Of a stretch of 15,921 bases of DNA, positions 8,613-14,933 are shown in pieces. The notes under the pieces are model-generated. The model was given only the letters and a program-made list of their open reading frames with translations. It ran no database searches and was not told the DNA's origin. The translations under genes were made by a program, and so were the position numbers. The stretch is from VGWG01 sp964580075 (lineage in GTDB: Bacteria > Verrucomicrobiota > Kiritimatiellia > RFP12 > JAAYNR01): assembly GCA_964580075.1 (NCBI GenBank), contig CAZOJL010000079.1, positions 1 through 15,921 on the forward strand, in the 5' to 3' direction. Numbering within the stretch: position 1 is the first letter of the stretch; each line of letters begins with the position of its first letter.

Positions 8613-8689
8613 TCGGGGTCGGGGTCGGTATCGGTATCGGGGTCGAAAACCCTTTGTTTTGTCGATACCGATACCGACCCCGACCCCGA
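8613..8689. repeat. Perfect 27-bp inverted repeat built of hexamers
   Basis: Bases 8613-8639 are exactly complementary to 8663-8689, with a 23-base loop. Each arm is a run of hexamer units: two TCGGGG-type, two TCGGTA-type and a partial one. It starts about 20 bases after the dehydratase stop codon and lacks a T-tract, so it is not a standard terminator, although a stem this long would block exonucleases and could stabilise the 3' end of the upstream message. The rest of the 8593-8833 gap shows no gene. Confidence 0.9.
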
Positions 8690-8833
8690 CGCCGACGTCG
8701 ATGGTTGCATCTCCATATTGAGAATTGCGACGCTCGATGCGGCGGACTTGACATTCCGGCCCGTTTCAGAGGAAACTGTACGCCACGCCGCCTCACGCCC
8801 GTGACGCGGATGACATGCGACCCGGAGACTGCC

Positions 8834-9316
8834 ATGGATGCCCTACTGGACCTGTTGAAACAAAACGCGCGGGAGACTGACGCGACCTTTGCGATGATGC
8901 TGAACACCACCGTGGATGATGTGCGCGCGCGCATCGCCGCGCTGGAGGCATCCGGCGTGATCCGCGCCTATCAGGCGGTGATCAACACCGACATCATCGC
9001 GGATCACAACGATGTCTGCGCCGTGATCGAACTGCGCATCCGGCCCGAGCGCGAGGGCGGTTTCGACCGCATCGCGCAACGAATCGGCGGATTTCCGCAG
9101 GTGGTCTCGATTTTTTTGATGTCGGGCGGTTTTGACCTCCTCCTGTTCGTGACAGGTCGCAACCTCCAAGAAGTCGCGGGATTTGTCAGCGGCAAACTCG
9201 CTCCGATCGACGGGGTGCTCTCAACCGCCACCCACTTTATGCTGAAAACCTACAAGGACCAAGGGGTCCTCATGACCGGTGAAGAACATGACCAACGCCT
9301 CCCCATCTGTCCGTAA
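8834..9316 (+). CDS. Lrp/AsnC-family transcriptional regulator
   Basis: This 160-residue protein has the normal Lrp/AsnC layout. An N-terminal winged helix-turn-helix (about residues 1-50) ends in the typical VRARIAALEASGVIRAYQAVIN wing. A RAM ligand-binding/oligomerisation domain follows (VCAVIELRIRPE, PQVVSIFLMSGGFDLLLFVTG, GVLSTATHFMLKTYK). The ATG at 8834 is chosen because GGAG lies six bases before it; an in-frame ATG at 8810 would add eight residues. The stop overlaps the start of the aminotransferase gene by about 29 bases, so the two are almost certainly translationally coupled. The arrangement parallels the Bacillus alaR-alaT pair, in which the Lrp-type regulator controls the alanine aminotransferase beside it; sensing of an amino acid and autoregulation are inferred from that. 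Confidence 0.9.
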   Translation: MDALLDLLKQNARETDATFAMMLNTTVDDVRARIAALEASGVIRAYQAVINTDIIADHNDVCAVIELRIRPEREGGFDRIAQRIGGFPQVVSIFLMSGGFDLLLFVTGRNLQEVAGFVSGKLAPIDGVLSTATHFMLKTYKDQGVLMTGEEHDQRLPICP

Positions 9317-10472
9317 TTTCGTTGCCCCGCATGTGCGTGATTTGCCCAAGTCGGGCATCCGTGCCTTTTTCGACATTGTCGCGAGTCGCAAGGATGTGAT
9401 CTCGCTGGGTATCGGCGAGCCCGACTTCGCCGCGCCGTGGCATATCCGTTCACGGACCATCGAGGCGATCGAGGCGGGCGCCACCCGGTACACCTCTAAC
9501 CTCGGCACCCCCGAGCTGCGCCAGGCTATCGTCGCCTACACCGAACGCGCTTTTCAGGTCCGCTACGACTGGGAAACCGAGATCGTTGTCACGGTCGGCG
9601 TGAGCGAGGCATTTGATCTCGCGTTCCGCGCCACCCTGTCGCCGGGTGACGAGGTGCTCTACCATGAACCGGCGTTTGTCGCCTACGCCCCGCTGATCCG
9701 CACGACGCATGCCGTACCCGTGCCGGTGGCCACGTACCGCGCCGATGACTTCCGCCTGCGGGTCGGGGAACTCGAAAAGAAACTGACCCCGCGCACCCGC
9801 GGCCTTTTCCTGAACTTCCCCAACAACCCCACCGGCGCCACCCTGCGGCAGGCCGATGTCGAGGCGCTGGCCGCTTTCGCCATCCGGCACGACCTGCTGG
9901 TCTACACGGACGAGGTCTATTCGGAACTGACCTATGAAGGGGATCGCGTCTCTATCGCCTCCCAGCCCGGCATGCGGGAGCGGACGATCTTTCTCAACGG
10001 CTTTTCCAAGGCGTGGTCCATGACCGGCTTCCGCCTCGGCTATGTCTGCGCGCCCCCCGCGCTGACCGACGCGATGATGAAGATCCATCAGTACGGGATG
10101 ATGTGCGCCTCGTCGATCAGTCAGGCCGCCGGTCTCGAAGCCCTGCGCGCCGGCGACAGTGACATTTCCGTCATGCGCGATTCCTACCGCATGCGCCGTA
10201 ATTACATCGTCGCCTCCCTCAACGCCATGGGACTTGATTGTTTCACGCCGTCCGGGGCGTTTTACGTTTTTCCGTGCATTCGCTCCACGGGTCTCACGTC
10301 CGATGCGTTTGCCATGCGTCTCCTGATCGAGAAGAACGTGGCCTGCGTCCCCGGCACGGCGTTCGGCGCCTGCGGCGAGGGTTTTGTCCGCTGCTCCTAC
10401 GCCACCGGCATGGAGTCGCTTAAAAAAGCAATGGAGCGGATGAGCGCCTTCGTCGCTCCGTTTCGCGCATGA
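9288..10472 (+). CDS. PLP-dependent class I/II aminotransferase, possibly alanine-type
   Basis: A fold-type I aminotransferase of about 394 residues. Family blocks are clear: ISLGIGEPDF, the substrate/cofactor segment YTSNLGTPELRQAI, VTVGVSEAFDLAFRATLSPGDEVL, LNFPNNPTGATL, YTDEVYSELTYEG, and the PLP-lysine motif NGFSKAWSMTGFRLGY (Lys codon at 10008-10010). The C-terminal FVRCSYA contains the carboxylate-binding arginine. ATG 9288 is preferred because GGTGA lies just before it; a GTG at 9279 would add three residues. It overlaps the Lrp gene upstream and the deaminase gene downstream (ATGA, 4 bases). The link to an Lrp regulator favours an amino acid such as alanine or a branched-chain acid as substrate, but sequence alone does not settle it. 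Confidence 0.92.
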   Translation: MTNASPSVRNFVAPHVRDLPKSGIRAFFDIVASRKDVISLGIGEPDFAAPWHIRSRTIEAIEAGATRYTSNLGTPELRQAIVAYTERAFQVRYDWETEIVVTVGVSEAFDLAFRATLSPGDEVLYHEPAFVAYAPLIRTTHAVPVPVATYRADDFRLRVGELEKKLTPRTRGLFLNFPNNPTGATLRQADVEALAAFAIRHDLLVYTDEVYSELTYEGDRVSIASQPGMRERTIFLNGFSKAWSMTGFRLGYVCAPPALTDAMMKIHQYGMMCASSISQAAGLEALRAGDSDISVMRDSYRMRRNYIVASLNAMGLDCFTPSGAFYVFPCIRSTGLTSDAFAMRLLIEKNVACVPGTAFGACGEGFVRCSYATGMESLKKAMERMSAFVAPFRA

Positions 10473-10984
10473 CATTCCCGACCGCCTTCCACGACGCGAT
10501 CATGCGGCTCGCCCTGCGCGAGGCGGCAAAGGCGGCGCATGCGGGTGAGGTGCCCGCAGGGTGTGTCATCATCCGCACGCCCGACTCCCCCGACGCGCAC
10601 CCGGCCGCCGTGCGGGTCATCGGCCGCGCCCATAACCAGACCGAATTGCTCAAAGACCCCACCGCCCACGCGGAGATGCTCGCCATCACCCAGGCCGCCT
10701 CCGCCCTCGGGGACTGGCGCCTCACCGACTCCCTGCTCTACGTGACCAAGGAGCCCTGCCCCATGTGTGCCGGCGCAATCATCCTCGCCCGTATTCCAAC
10801 CGTGGTCTTCGGCCTCGCCGATCCCAAACGGGGCGGCGGCACGGTTTTCAAGCTGTTCGACCACCCCGGCCTCAACCACCGCCCGGAAATCGTCACCGGC
10901 GTTCTGGAAGCCGAATGCCGCGAAGTCCTCACCGCCTTCTTCCGTGCCTGCCGCGTCGGAGAAAAACTGAAAACTGAAAGTTGA
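10469..10984 (+). CDS. TadA/GuaD-like nucleoside deaminase
   Basis: A zinc-dependent cytidine/deoxycytidylate deaminase-fold protein of 171 residues. The zinc and catalytic residues are His67 and Glu69 in TAHAEML and Cys97/Cys100 in EPCPMCAGAI. The VFGLADPKRGGGTVFKLFDHPGLNHRPEI block and the HN...E..DPTAHAE context resemble TadA, which makes inosine at tRNA position 34; free-guanine or other base deaminases of the same fold remain possible. A longer loop (residues 36-49, Pro/Asp-rich) than in E. coli TadA sits before the active site. The ATG overlaps the aminotransferase TGA by four bases. The C-terminal KLKTES and the stop codon lie inside a heptamer repeat tract that begins about 10966, so the extreme C-terminus looks repeat-derived. 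Confidence 0.85.
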   Translation: MTFPTAFHDAIMRLALREAAKAAHAGEVPAGCVIIRTPDSPDAHPAAVRVIGRAHNQTELLKDPTAHAEMLAITQAASALGDWRLTDSLLYVTKEPCPMCAGAIILARIPTVVFGLADPKRGGGTVFKLFDHPGLNHRPEIVTGVLEAECREVLTAFFRACRVGEKLKTES

Positions 10985-11051
10985 AAGTGCGAAAGCTGAA
11001 TTTTCCGTGTTTTCCGTGGTTAATTTTTCAGCATTCCGTTTTCAGCTTTCC
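10966..11051. repeat. ACTGAAA heptamer tract with an imperfect inverted partner
   Basis: ACTGAAA occurs twice in tandem at 10966-10979, followed by degenerate units GTTGAAA, GTGCGAAA and GCTGAA to about 11000. A roughly complementary tract at 11026-11051 (TTTTCAGC, then GTTTTCAGCTTTCC) could fold back on it. The middle contains TTTTCCGTG twice. It covers the 3' end of the deaminase gene and the start of the following gap. Confidence 0.6.
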
Positions 11052-11074
11052 CTCTCGTGTGCGGACGGGACGCC

Positions 11075-11207
11075 GAATGGTGCTAAGTTAAGGCTGATTT
11101 CCCGTCTTAATCGTAATCGTGATCTTAATCGTAATCCATTCTCTATGAATGATTAAGATTATGATTAAGATTATGAATCCCAAAAGTCCCTTAACTTAGC
11201 GCCATTG
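11075..11207. mobile_element. MITE-like palindromic element, copy 1
   Basis: The 18-bp ends AATGGTGCTAAGTTAAGG (11076-11093) and 11189-11206 are inverted repeats with one mismatch. The interior consists of ATC/ATTA-containing hexamers on the left arm (about 11105-11136) and complementary ones on the right (about 11150-11176), giving a long imperfect hairpin. The element is flanked by exact 11-bp direct repeats GACGGGACGCC at 11064-11074 and 11208-11218, which look like a target-site duplication. There is no ORF inside. It closely resembles the element at 15741-15865. Confidence 0.75.
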
Positions 11208-11257
11208 GACGGGACGCCCACGCTCCCGTGAAAGAGCATGCCATCAGTAGAACGGCC

Positions 11258-12226
11258 ATGCGCCCGAATTGCCGGCGCCCAGCATTCCTGTCTTGGCAAA
11301 GGCGCCTTCACCGGTTATGCTCTGTCCCTATGGCAACTGTGCTGACGCTCATCAATTGCTTGCTCCTGCTGTTCTGGGTTCGGCTCTGGGCCGACCCTGG
11401 GCGCGAGTTTTACTTCAACCCGTTTCTCTCCGGGCCAATCCGGCTGGTCGACAGCGTGGTGGGCGCGCTCGGCATTCCCACCAAGTTCACCTGCCTGCTG
11501 ATGCTGGCCTTCGGGCTGATGTTCCGCACCGCCATCGCCATCCGCTTCGGGTACGTGTGGAAAATATCCCTCGGGTCGATCTTCTTTTTCACTCCCAAGA
11601 CCTTTGCGTTTCCGCACCTGCTGGTCTTCAGTGTCCTCGATTTTCTCCTCTTCATCGCCCGCCTCTGGACCGCCTACATCCTGATCGGGTTGATCACGCC
11701 GCCCTATCGCCGGGATCGCGCCTCGCAGGCGTTCGAATTCGCCGTCCGTCCCTTCTCGCTCCTGGCGCCCGCCCTGCGGATCGTGCTGCTGGCGGTCGTC
11801 CACCTGCTCATCGCGCTGGAACTGCACATGTTGGTTCTCCGGCAGAGCGCGGACTTTCAGATGCTCGATCCCGGATCCATCAGTAACGGAGTCCGGTCTC
11901 TCCCGGTCGCCCATTTTCCCGATGCGCTGATCTCCCTGCTCAAGCTCGTATGCATGGCCGCCGCCTCTTTTGCCGACGGCCTGAACGCGATGCGCGGCGC
12001 CCTGGTCACCTGTGTCATCGGCGGACTCGCCGCCCTGCTCTTTCGCAATCAGACGTTTCGCCAAGTCTTCGCAGAGGGAATGAATGTCATTCTCGGCCGC
12101 TTTGCCCGCGTTCCGATCATCGGCGGGATGATGGATTTCACCCCGCTCATCTTCTTCTTCGCGATCCAACTGATCTACAGCGTCATGTCCTCGGTTCTGT
12201 GGACACTCACCGTCATGATCTCCTAA
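11258..12226 (+). CDS. YggT-family integral membrane protein with two YggT-like halves
   Basis: A hydrophobic protein of about 322 residues from this start. Two repeated halves each contain paired membrane segments: VLTLINCLLLLFWVRLW and FTCLLMLAFGLMF in the first, and ALRIVLLAVVHLLIAL, VTCVIGGLAALLF and LIFFFAIQLIYSVMSSVLW in the second. The ending GGMMDFTPLIFFFAIQLI matches the conserved tail of YggT proteins, which are linked to cell-envelope or osmotic functions without a settled mechanism. The start is uncertain: GTG 11228, ATG 11258 and ATG 11330 are in frame, none with a good Shine-Dalgarno sequence; 11330 would begin directly before the first membrane segment. Its TAA overlaps the next ATG (TAATG), and the neighbour is YggU-like, a pairing seen in many bacteria. 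Confidence 0.8.
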   Translation: MRPNCRRPAFLSWQRRLHRLCSVPMATVLTLINCLLLLFWVRLWADPGREFYFNPFLSGPIRLVDSVVGALGIPTKFTCLLMLAFGLMFRTAIAIRFGYVWKISLGSIFFFTPKTFAFPHLLVFSVLDFLLFIARLWTAYILIGLITPPYRRDRASQAFEFAVRPFSLLAPALRIVLLAVVHLLIALELHMLVLRQSADFQMLDPGSISNGVRSLPVAHFPDALISLLKLVCMAAASFADGLNAMRGALVTCVIGGLAALLFRNQTFRQVFAEGMNVILGRFARVPIIGGMMDFTPLIFFFAIQLIYSVMSSVLWTLTVMIS

Positions 12227-12549
12227 TGCCGCGAGAGGCCATGCCTGCACTGATTCCAACACCCGACGGGGCGATCCTCACGGTCAAGGTGCAACCCCGC
12301 GCCGCCGCCGATGCCATTGCCGGTACCGATCCCGACTGGGTGCGCATCCGTCTGCGAGCCCCGCCCGTCGATGGCAAGGCCAATGCCGCCTTGCTGGCGT
12401 TTTTGTCCAACACGCTCGGGCTGCCCAGACGCGCCGTTACGATAATGACGGGCGCGTCCGGCCGTCTCAAGCGCGTGCGCATCACCGGCCTCGCGCCCGA
12501 TGCCGTGAAACTACTCATCAGGGTCAGCCCTTGTCTCAGGCGACCCTGA
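12226..12549 (+). CDS. DUF167/YggU-family protein
   Basis: A small 107-residue protein with the DUF167 signature: ILTVKVQPRAAADAIAG, VRIRLRAPPVDGKANAALLAFLSNTLGLPRRAVTIMTGASGRLKRVRITG. The KVxPxA start, the PVDGKAN block and the S-G-xx-K-x-V/I end are diagnostic. Biochemical function is not established. ATG 12226 is preferred because it overlaps the YggT stop (TAATG), which favours re-initiation; ATG 12241 is an alternative, preceded closely by GAGAGG. Confidence 0.88.
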   Translation: MPREAMPALIPTPDGAILTVKVQPRAAADAIAGTDPDWVRIRLRAPPVDGKANAALLAFLSNTLGLPRRAVTIMTGASGRLKRVRITGLAPDAVKLLIRVSPCLRRP

Positions 12550-12609
12550 TATCCTTTTGGACTTGCGTACTCGGCCGATTTGTTGGAAGCTGTGATTCGC
12601 CGCCTGTGG

Positions 12610-12654
12610 TGGTGCCCATGGTGCCCATGGTGCACCTTTTCGCACCCCGGGGTG
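12610..12654. repeat. 9-bp tandem repeat followed by a small palindrome
   Basis: TGGTGCCCA is repeated at 12610-12618 and 12619-12627 with a partial third unit to 12636. CACCCCGGGGTG at 12643-12654 is a perfect 12-bp self-complementary palindrome. Both lie in the 214-base gap before the 12764 gene, in which no other feature was recognised. Confidence 0.6.
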
Positions 12655-12763
12655 GGCGCGGTTTTTGGTTTGGTTTTGGGACACGTGAGCACATAACAGA
12701 CGGCTCACCCATTGGTTTTGCAGAATTATCCAATCGCAGGATCAAAGACCTTGGAAATAGCTC

Positions 12764-13408
12764 ATGATCAGCCGCATTCGTGCCCTACGTCCGGCCATGG
12801 AATTCGCGCTGGCGCTGCTGTGCGGCACGGGGCTCGCACGGCTCCTCGACCGGCCATGGGTCGCCGCCATGACGGCCGCCTGTTTCTATCTGCCGCCCTG
12901 GACCGCCGCGCTGATTTATGCCTGGCGACTCCCCGCCGAGATCACGGTGACACTCGACCCGCTCCAACCTGATCCCGCGTCCCTTGCGCACGCCTTTCGC
13001 TCCGCAGCCAAACTCGCGGCCGCATCTGGCTCCCCCGCCATTCTGTGCATCAACCCGCTTTACGGGGGCGATGGATCACCCGTTCCCGTGTCGATTGTTC
13101 TCAATGCCAAACGGGAACTCCTCTGCTCAGCCGGCGATCGCAAGGCATCCGGGTTCCGCGCCCCGGCCTGGCTTCCCCGTCATCCCCTGCCGATAACCGT
13201 CGGCGGCAGCCCGGTCTTGATCCGCTTCACGACCGATCCCGACAAACGGCTTTCCACCCGGATCGTCACGCCGCTTTCCGATTCCCTCGCCCTCGGACTT
13301 CAGGCGGGCGTCTGCATCGCCCTCCTCCCCTTCTCCGGTCCCGCCGCACTCGCCGCCGCCGCCGCGTTGCTGCTGCGTTGGAGGTTCCTACGGGCCGGTT
13401 CGGCGTGA
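12764..13408 (+). CDS. Hypothetical membrane protein
   Basis: Not recognised. The 214-residue product has two hydrophobic segments near the N-terminus (about residues 12-29 and 34-53, AMEFALALLCGTGLARLL and AAMTAACFYLPPWTAALIY) and one or two near the C-terminus (about 173-205, GLQAGVCIALLPFSGPAALAAAAALLL). A soluble domain of about 115 residues lies between, with short beta-like stretches (PVPVSIVLNAKRELL, PLPITVGGSPVLIRF). Codon composition matches neighbouring genes. The ATG at 12764 has only a weak GGA eight bases upstream. It stands alone in its operon, convergent with the permease on the other strand. It is probably a real gene, function unknown. Confidence 0.65.
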   Translation: MISRIRALRPAMEFALALLCGTGLARLLDRPWVAAMTAACFYLPPWTAALIYAWRLPAEITVTLDPLQPDPASLAHAFRSAAKLAAASGSPAILCINPLYGGDGSPVPVSIVLNAKRELLCSAGDRKASGFRAPAWLPRHPLPITVGGSPVLIRFTTDPDKRLSTRIVTPLSDSLALGLQAGVCIALLPFSGPAALAAAAALLLRWRFLRAGSA

Positions 13409-13430
13409 CGTTGATGCGGGGGGCCTGTTG

Positions 13431-13464
13431 TCCCCGGGGGGCGGCGCAGAAGCGCGTCCCGGGA
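13431..13464. terminator. Possible hairpin between convergent genes
   Basis: TCCCCGGG (13431-13438) and TCCCGGGA (13457-13464) can pair, with an additional GCGC-rich inner stem. It lies between the plus-strand gene ending at 13408 and the minus-strand ORF ending at 13508. No clear T-run exists on either side, so termination is only a possibility. Confidence 0.25.
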
Positions 13465-13507
13465 CGTCATACAAGACGCCACAACACGCGCGGTTCCGGT
13501 TTCGCGG

Positions 13508-13642
13508 CTATCCCGTCACCGACTCAACGAGCGCGTGCGTCCCGTGATAGAAGTACTTGCCCCAGCCGACGGTAAAGATAAAGCTCCAACGCCGGATGGC
13601 CGCCGCGAGGCTCCGGTAGGGATTGTCGTTCGCCCCGGTCAC
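13508..13642 (-). CDS. 44-codon ORF translationally coupled to the permease
   Basis: A GTG start at 13642-13640 overlaps the permease TGA by four bases (GTGA). A strong purine-rich Shine-Dalgarno sequence, GGGGGAGGGG, lies about ten bases before it. The product begins VTGANDNPYRSLAAAIRR, continues WSFIFTVGWGKYFYHGTH and ends ALVESVTG before a TAG. It is rich in aromatic residues, with a hydrophobic centre that could lie on or in the membrane. I do not recognise the sequence. It could be a small accessory protein of the transporter or the residual C-terminus of a decayed gene; the coupling and the Shine-Dalgarno sequence favour the first. Confidence 0.5.
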   Translation of the reverse strand: MTGANDNPYRSLAAAIRRWSFIFTVGWGKYFYHGTHALVESVTG

Positions 13643-14772
13643 GAAGACGACCCCTCCCCCACCTCGTCCGTCGCGTCGGCTTCCTCCCGCCGCCACAGCC
13701 CATGCAGGAGCACCGCCACAAGCGCAACGGCCGCCACAACCTGCCATCCCGTTCCGGATCCCGCATGGTCGTGCGCGGCCTTAACGATCGGAACGCTGGC
13801 GCGAACGCGGTCGATCATCCCGTCAAGCAGCACTCCCGACAGGACGGAGACCGCCGCGATCACCCCCAGATAGGCGACCGTGCCGGCGCGCCCGATCTGC
13901 CGCCACATCGCCAAGACACCGGCCGCATTGGTCGCCGGCCCCGAGATCAGGAACACCATTGCCGCGCCGGGGGAAACGCCCATGTGAATGAACGTCGCCG
14001 CGATCGGCACCGACGAGGCCGAACAGACGTAAAGCGGGATCCCCACCACCAGCGCCAGCGCATACGAGGCGATGCCGGGCGGAAGACGGCCGGCAAAGAA
14101 ACCCTCCGGCACCAGTCCCGACACCACGCCGGAAACCAGCACCCCCAGCAGCAACGGCTTCGCCATGTCCCGCGGCAGCGTCACAAATCCGTATCGCAGC
14201 GCGCGCAGTCCGACAGACGGCGTTCCGGAAGCTGCGGCCGCATGCGCCGCGCAACACCCCGCGCCGCCCCCCGTCGCGACGGGCGGGGCTGTCTTCACGT
14301 CGTTACCGCAACAACAGGCCTTCGGTTTCTCCTGAACCGGAGCAAGTTTCGGCTGATCCTCGCCGCACACCCAATCGGTCAGGATCCCCGCCACGACACC
14401 CGAGACAAACGCCGCGACCACCCGCAGCGCCGTGATGATGGGTCCGAGCAGGGAGTAAGTCAGCAGAATGCTGTCCACGCCTGTCTGCGGCGTCGAGGCC
14501 AGAAAACTGACGGTGGCCCCTTTCCCCGCGCCCGATTTGCGGAGCGAGAACGCCAGGGGCAACACCCCGCACGAGCACAGCGGCAGCGGGACCCCAAGCA
14601 ACGACGCCTTCACCACCTGCCCCACCCCACGCCGTCCGAGATGACGCATGACCCACGCGGGTGTCAGCACGACCGACAGCACACCGGCCACGGCAAACCC
14701 CAGCAACAGATAGGGCGCCATCATCAGCACCACCTGCCAAACCGCCGCAACTATGATCTCGATCTTGTTCAT
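13639..14772 (-). CDS. SO_0444-family Cu/Zn efflux-type permease
   Basis: A polytopic permease of the COG0701/DUF318 group, 377 residues. The N-terminal half carries the hallmark PLPLCSCGVLPLA (Cys66, Cys68) followed by KSGAGKGATVSFLASTPQTGVDS. The C-terminal half repeats the pattern with PLYVCSASSVPIAATFIHMG and MVFLISGPATNAAG. Between them a soluble loop (about 135-185) holds CCCGN (153-155) and GCCAAH (173-177), and a short HDHAG follows near residue 335; these are likely metal ligands. Family members are described as copper/zinc efflux systems in the inner membrane. The ATG at 14772 has no evident Shine-Dalgarno sequence. No metalloregulator is adjacent. A 44-codon ORF is coupled downstream. 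Confidence 0.88.
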   Translation of the reverse strand: MNKIEIIVAAVWQVVLMMAPYLLLGFAVAGVLSVVLTPAWVMRHLGRRGVGQVVKASLLGVPLPLCSCGVLPLAFSLRKSGAGKGATVSFLASTPQTGVDSILLTYSLLGPIITALRVVAAFVSGVVAGILTDWVCGEDQPKLAPVQEKPKACCCGNDVKTAPPVATGGGAGCCAAHAAAASGTPSVGLRALRYGFVTLPRDMAKPLLLGVLVSGVVSGLVPEGFFAGRLPPGIASYALALVVGIPLYVCSASSVPIAATFIHMGVSPGAAMVFLISGPATNAAGVLAMWRQIGRAGTVAYLGVIAAVSVLSGVLLDGMIDRVRASVPIVKAAHDHAGSGTGWQVVAAVALVAVLLHGLWRREEADATDEVGEGSSS

Positions 14773-14890
14773 GTGAGTATTGTATCAGCGCTTCCGAGTT
14801 TGTGGGGGATTTTTTATCGGAACACTTCTGCGCAATCGTCCCAAAGAAACCGAGTAAATCTTCCATACACTTACTGATCCCCGCTGCATC

Positions 14891-14918
14891 CTGACGCTGT
14901 TTCCCTGACGCTGTTTCC
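14891..14918. repeat. Two tandem copies of a 14-bp unit
   Basis: CTGACGCTGTTTCC occurs twice without spacing (14891-14904 and 14905-14918). It lies in the 161-base gap between the permease start and the end of the oxidoreductase fragment. Nothing else was recognised in this gap. Confidence 0.7.
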
Positions 14919-14933
14919 CTGTCCCTACTCCCT

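Noticed and set aside
8613..8689. Hairpin considered as an intrinsic terminator
   Set aside because: There is no T-run after the stem and the 23-base loop is too long for a standard terminator.
8748..8753. TTGACA as a promoter for the Lrp gene
   Set aside because: The -35 box is perfect but no acceptable -10 box lies 16-19 bases downstream.
7141..8934. 597-codon minus-strand open frame opposite the sugar dehydratase
   Set aside because: The plus strand has complete, conserved dehydratase motifs; the antisense frame is a GC-rich codon-bias artefact and also runs through the hexamer hairpin.
10966..11206. Repeat cluster considered as a CRISPR array
   Set aside because: Units are 6-7 bp without unique spacers and no cas gene is present; the structure is inverted, not direct repeats with spacers.
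14773..14790. TACAAT seven bases before the permease ATG as a leaderless promoter
   Set aside because: No -35-like box at a suitable distance; too weak to report as a feature.
13702..14877. Plus-strand open frame opposite the permease
   Set aside because: Arg/His/Gln-rich translation typical of antisense to a hydrophobic gene; the permease on the minus strand is unambiguous.
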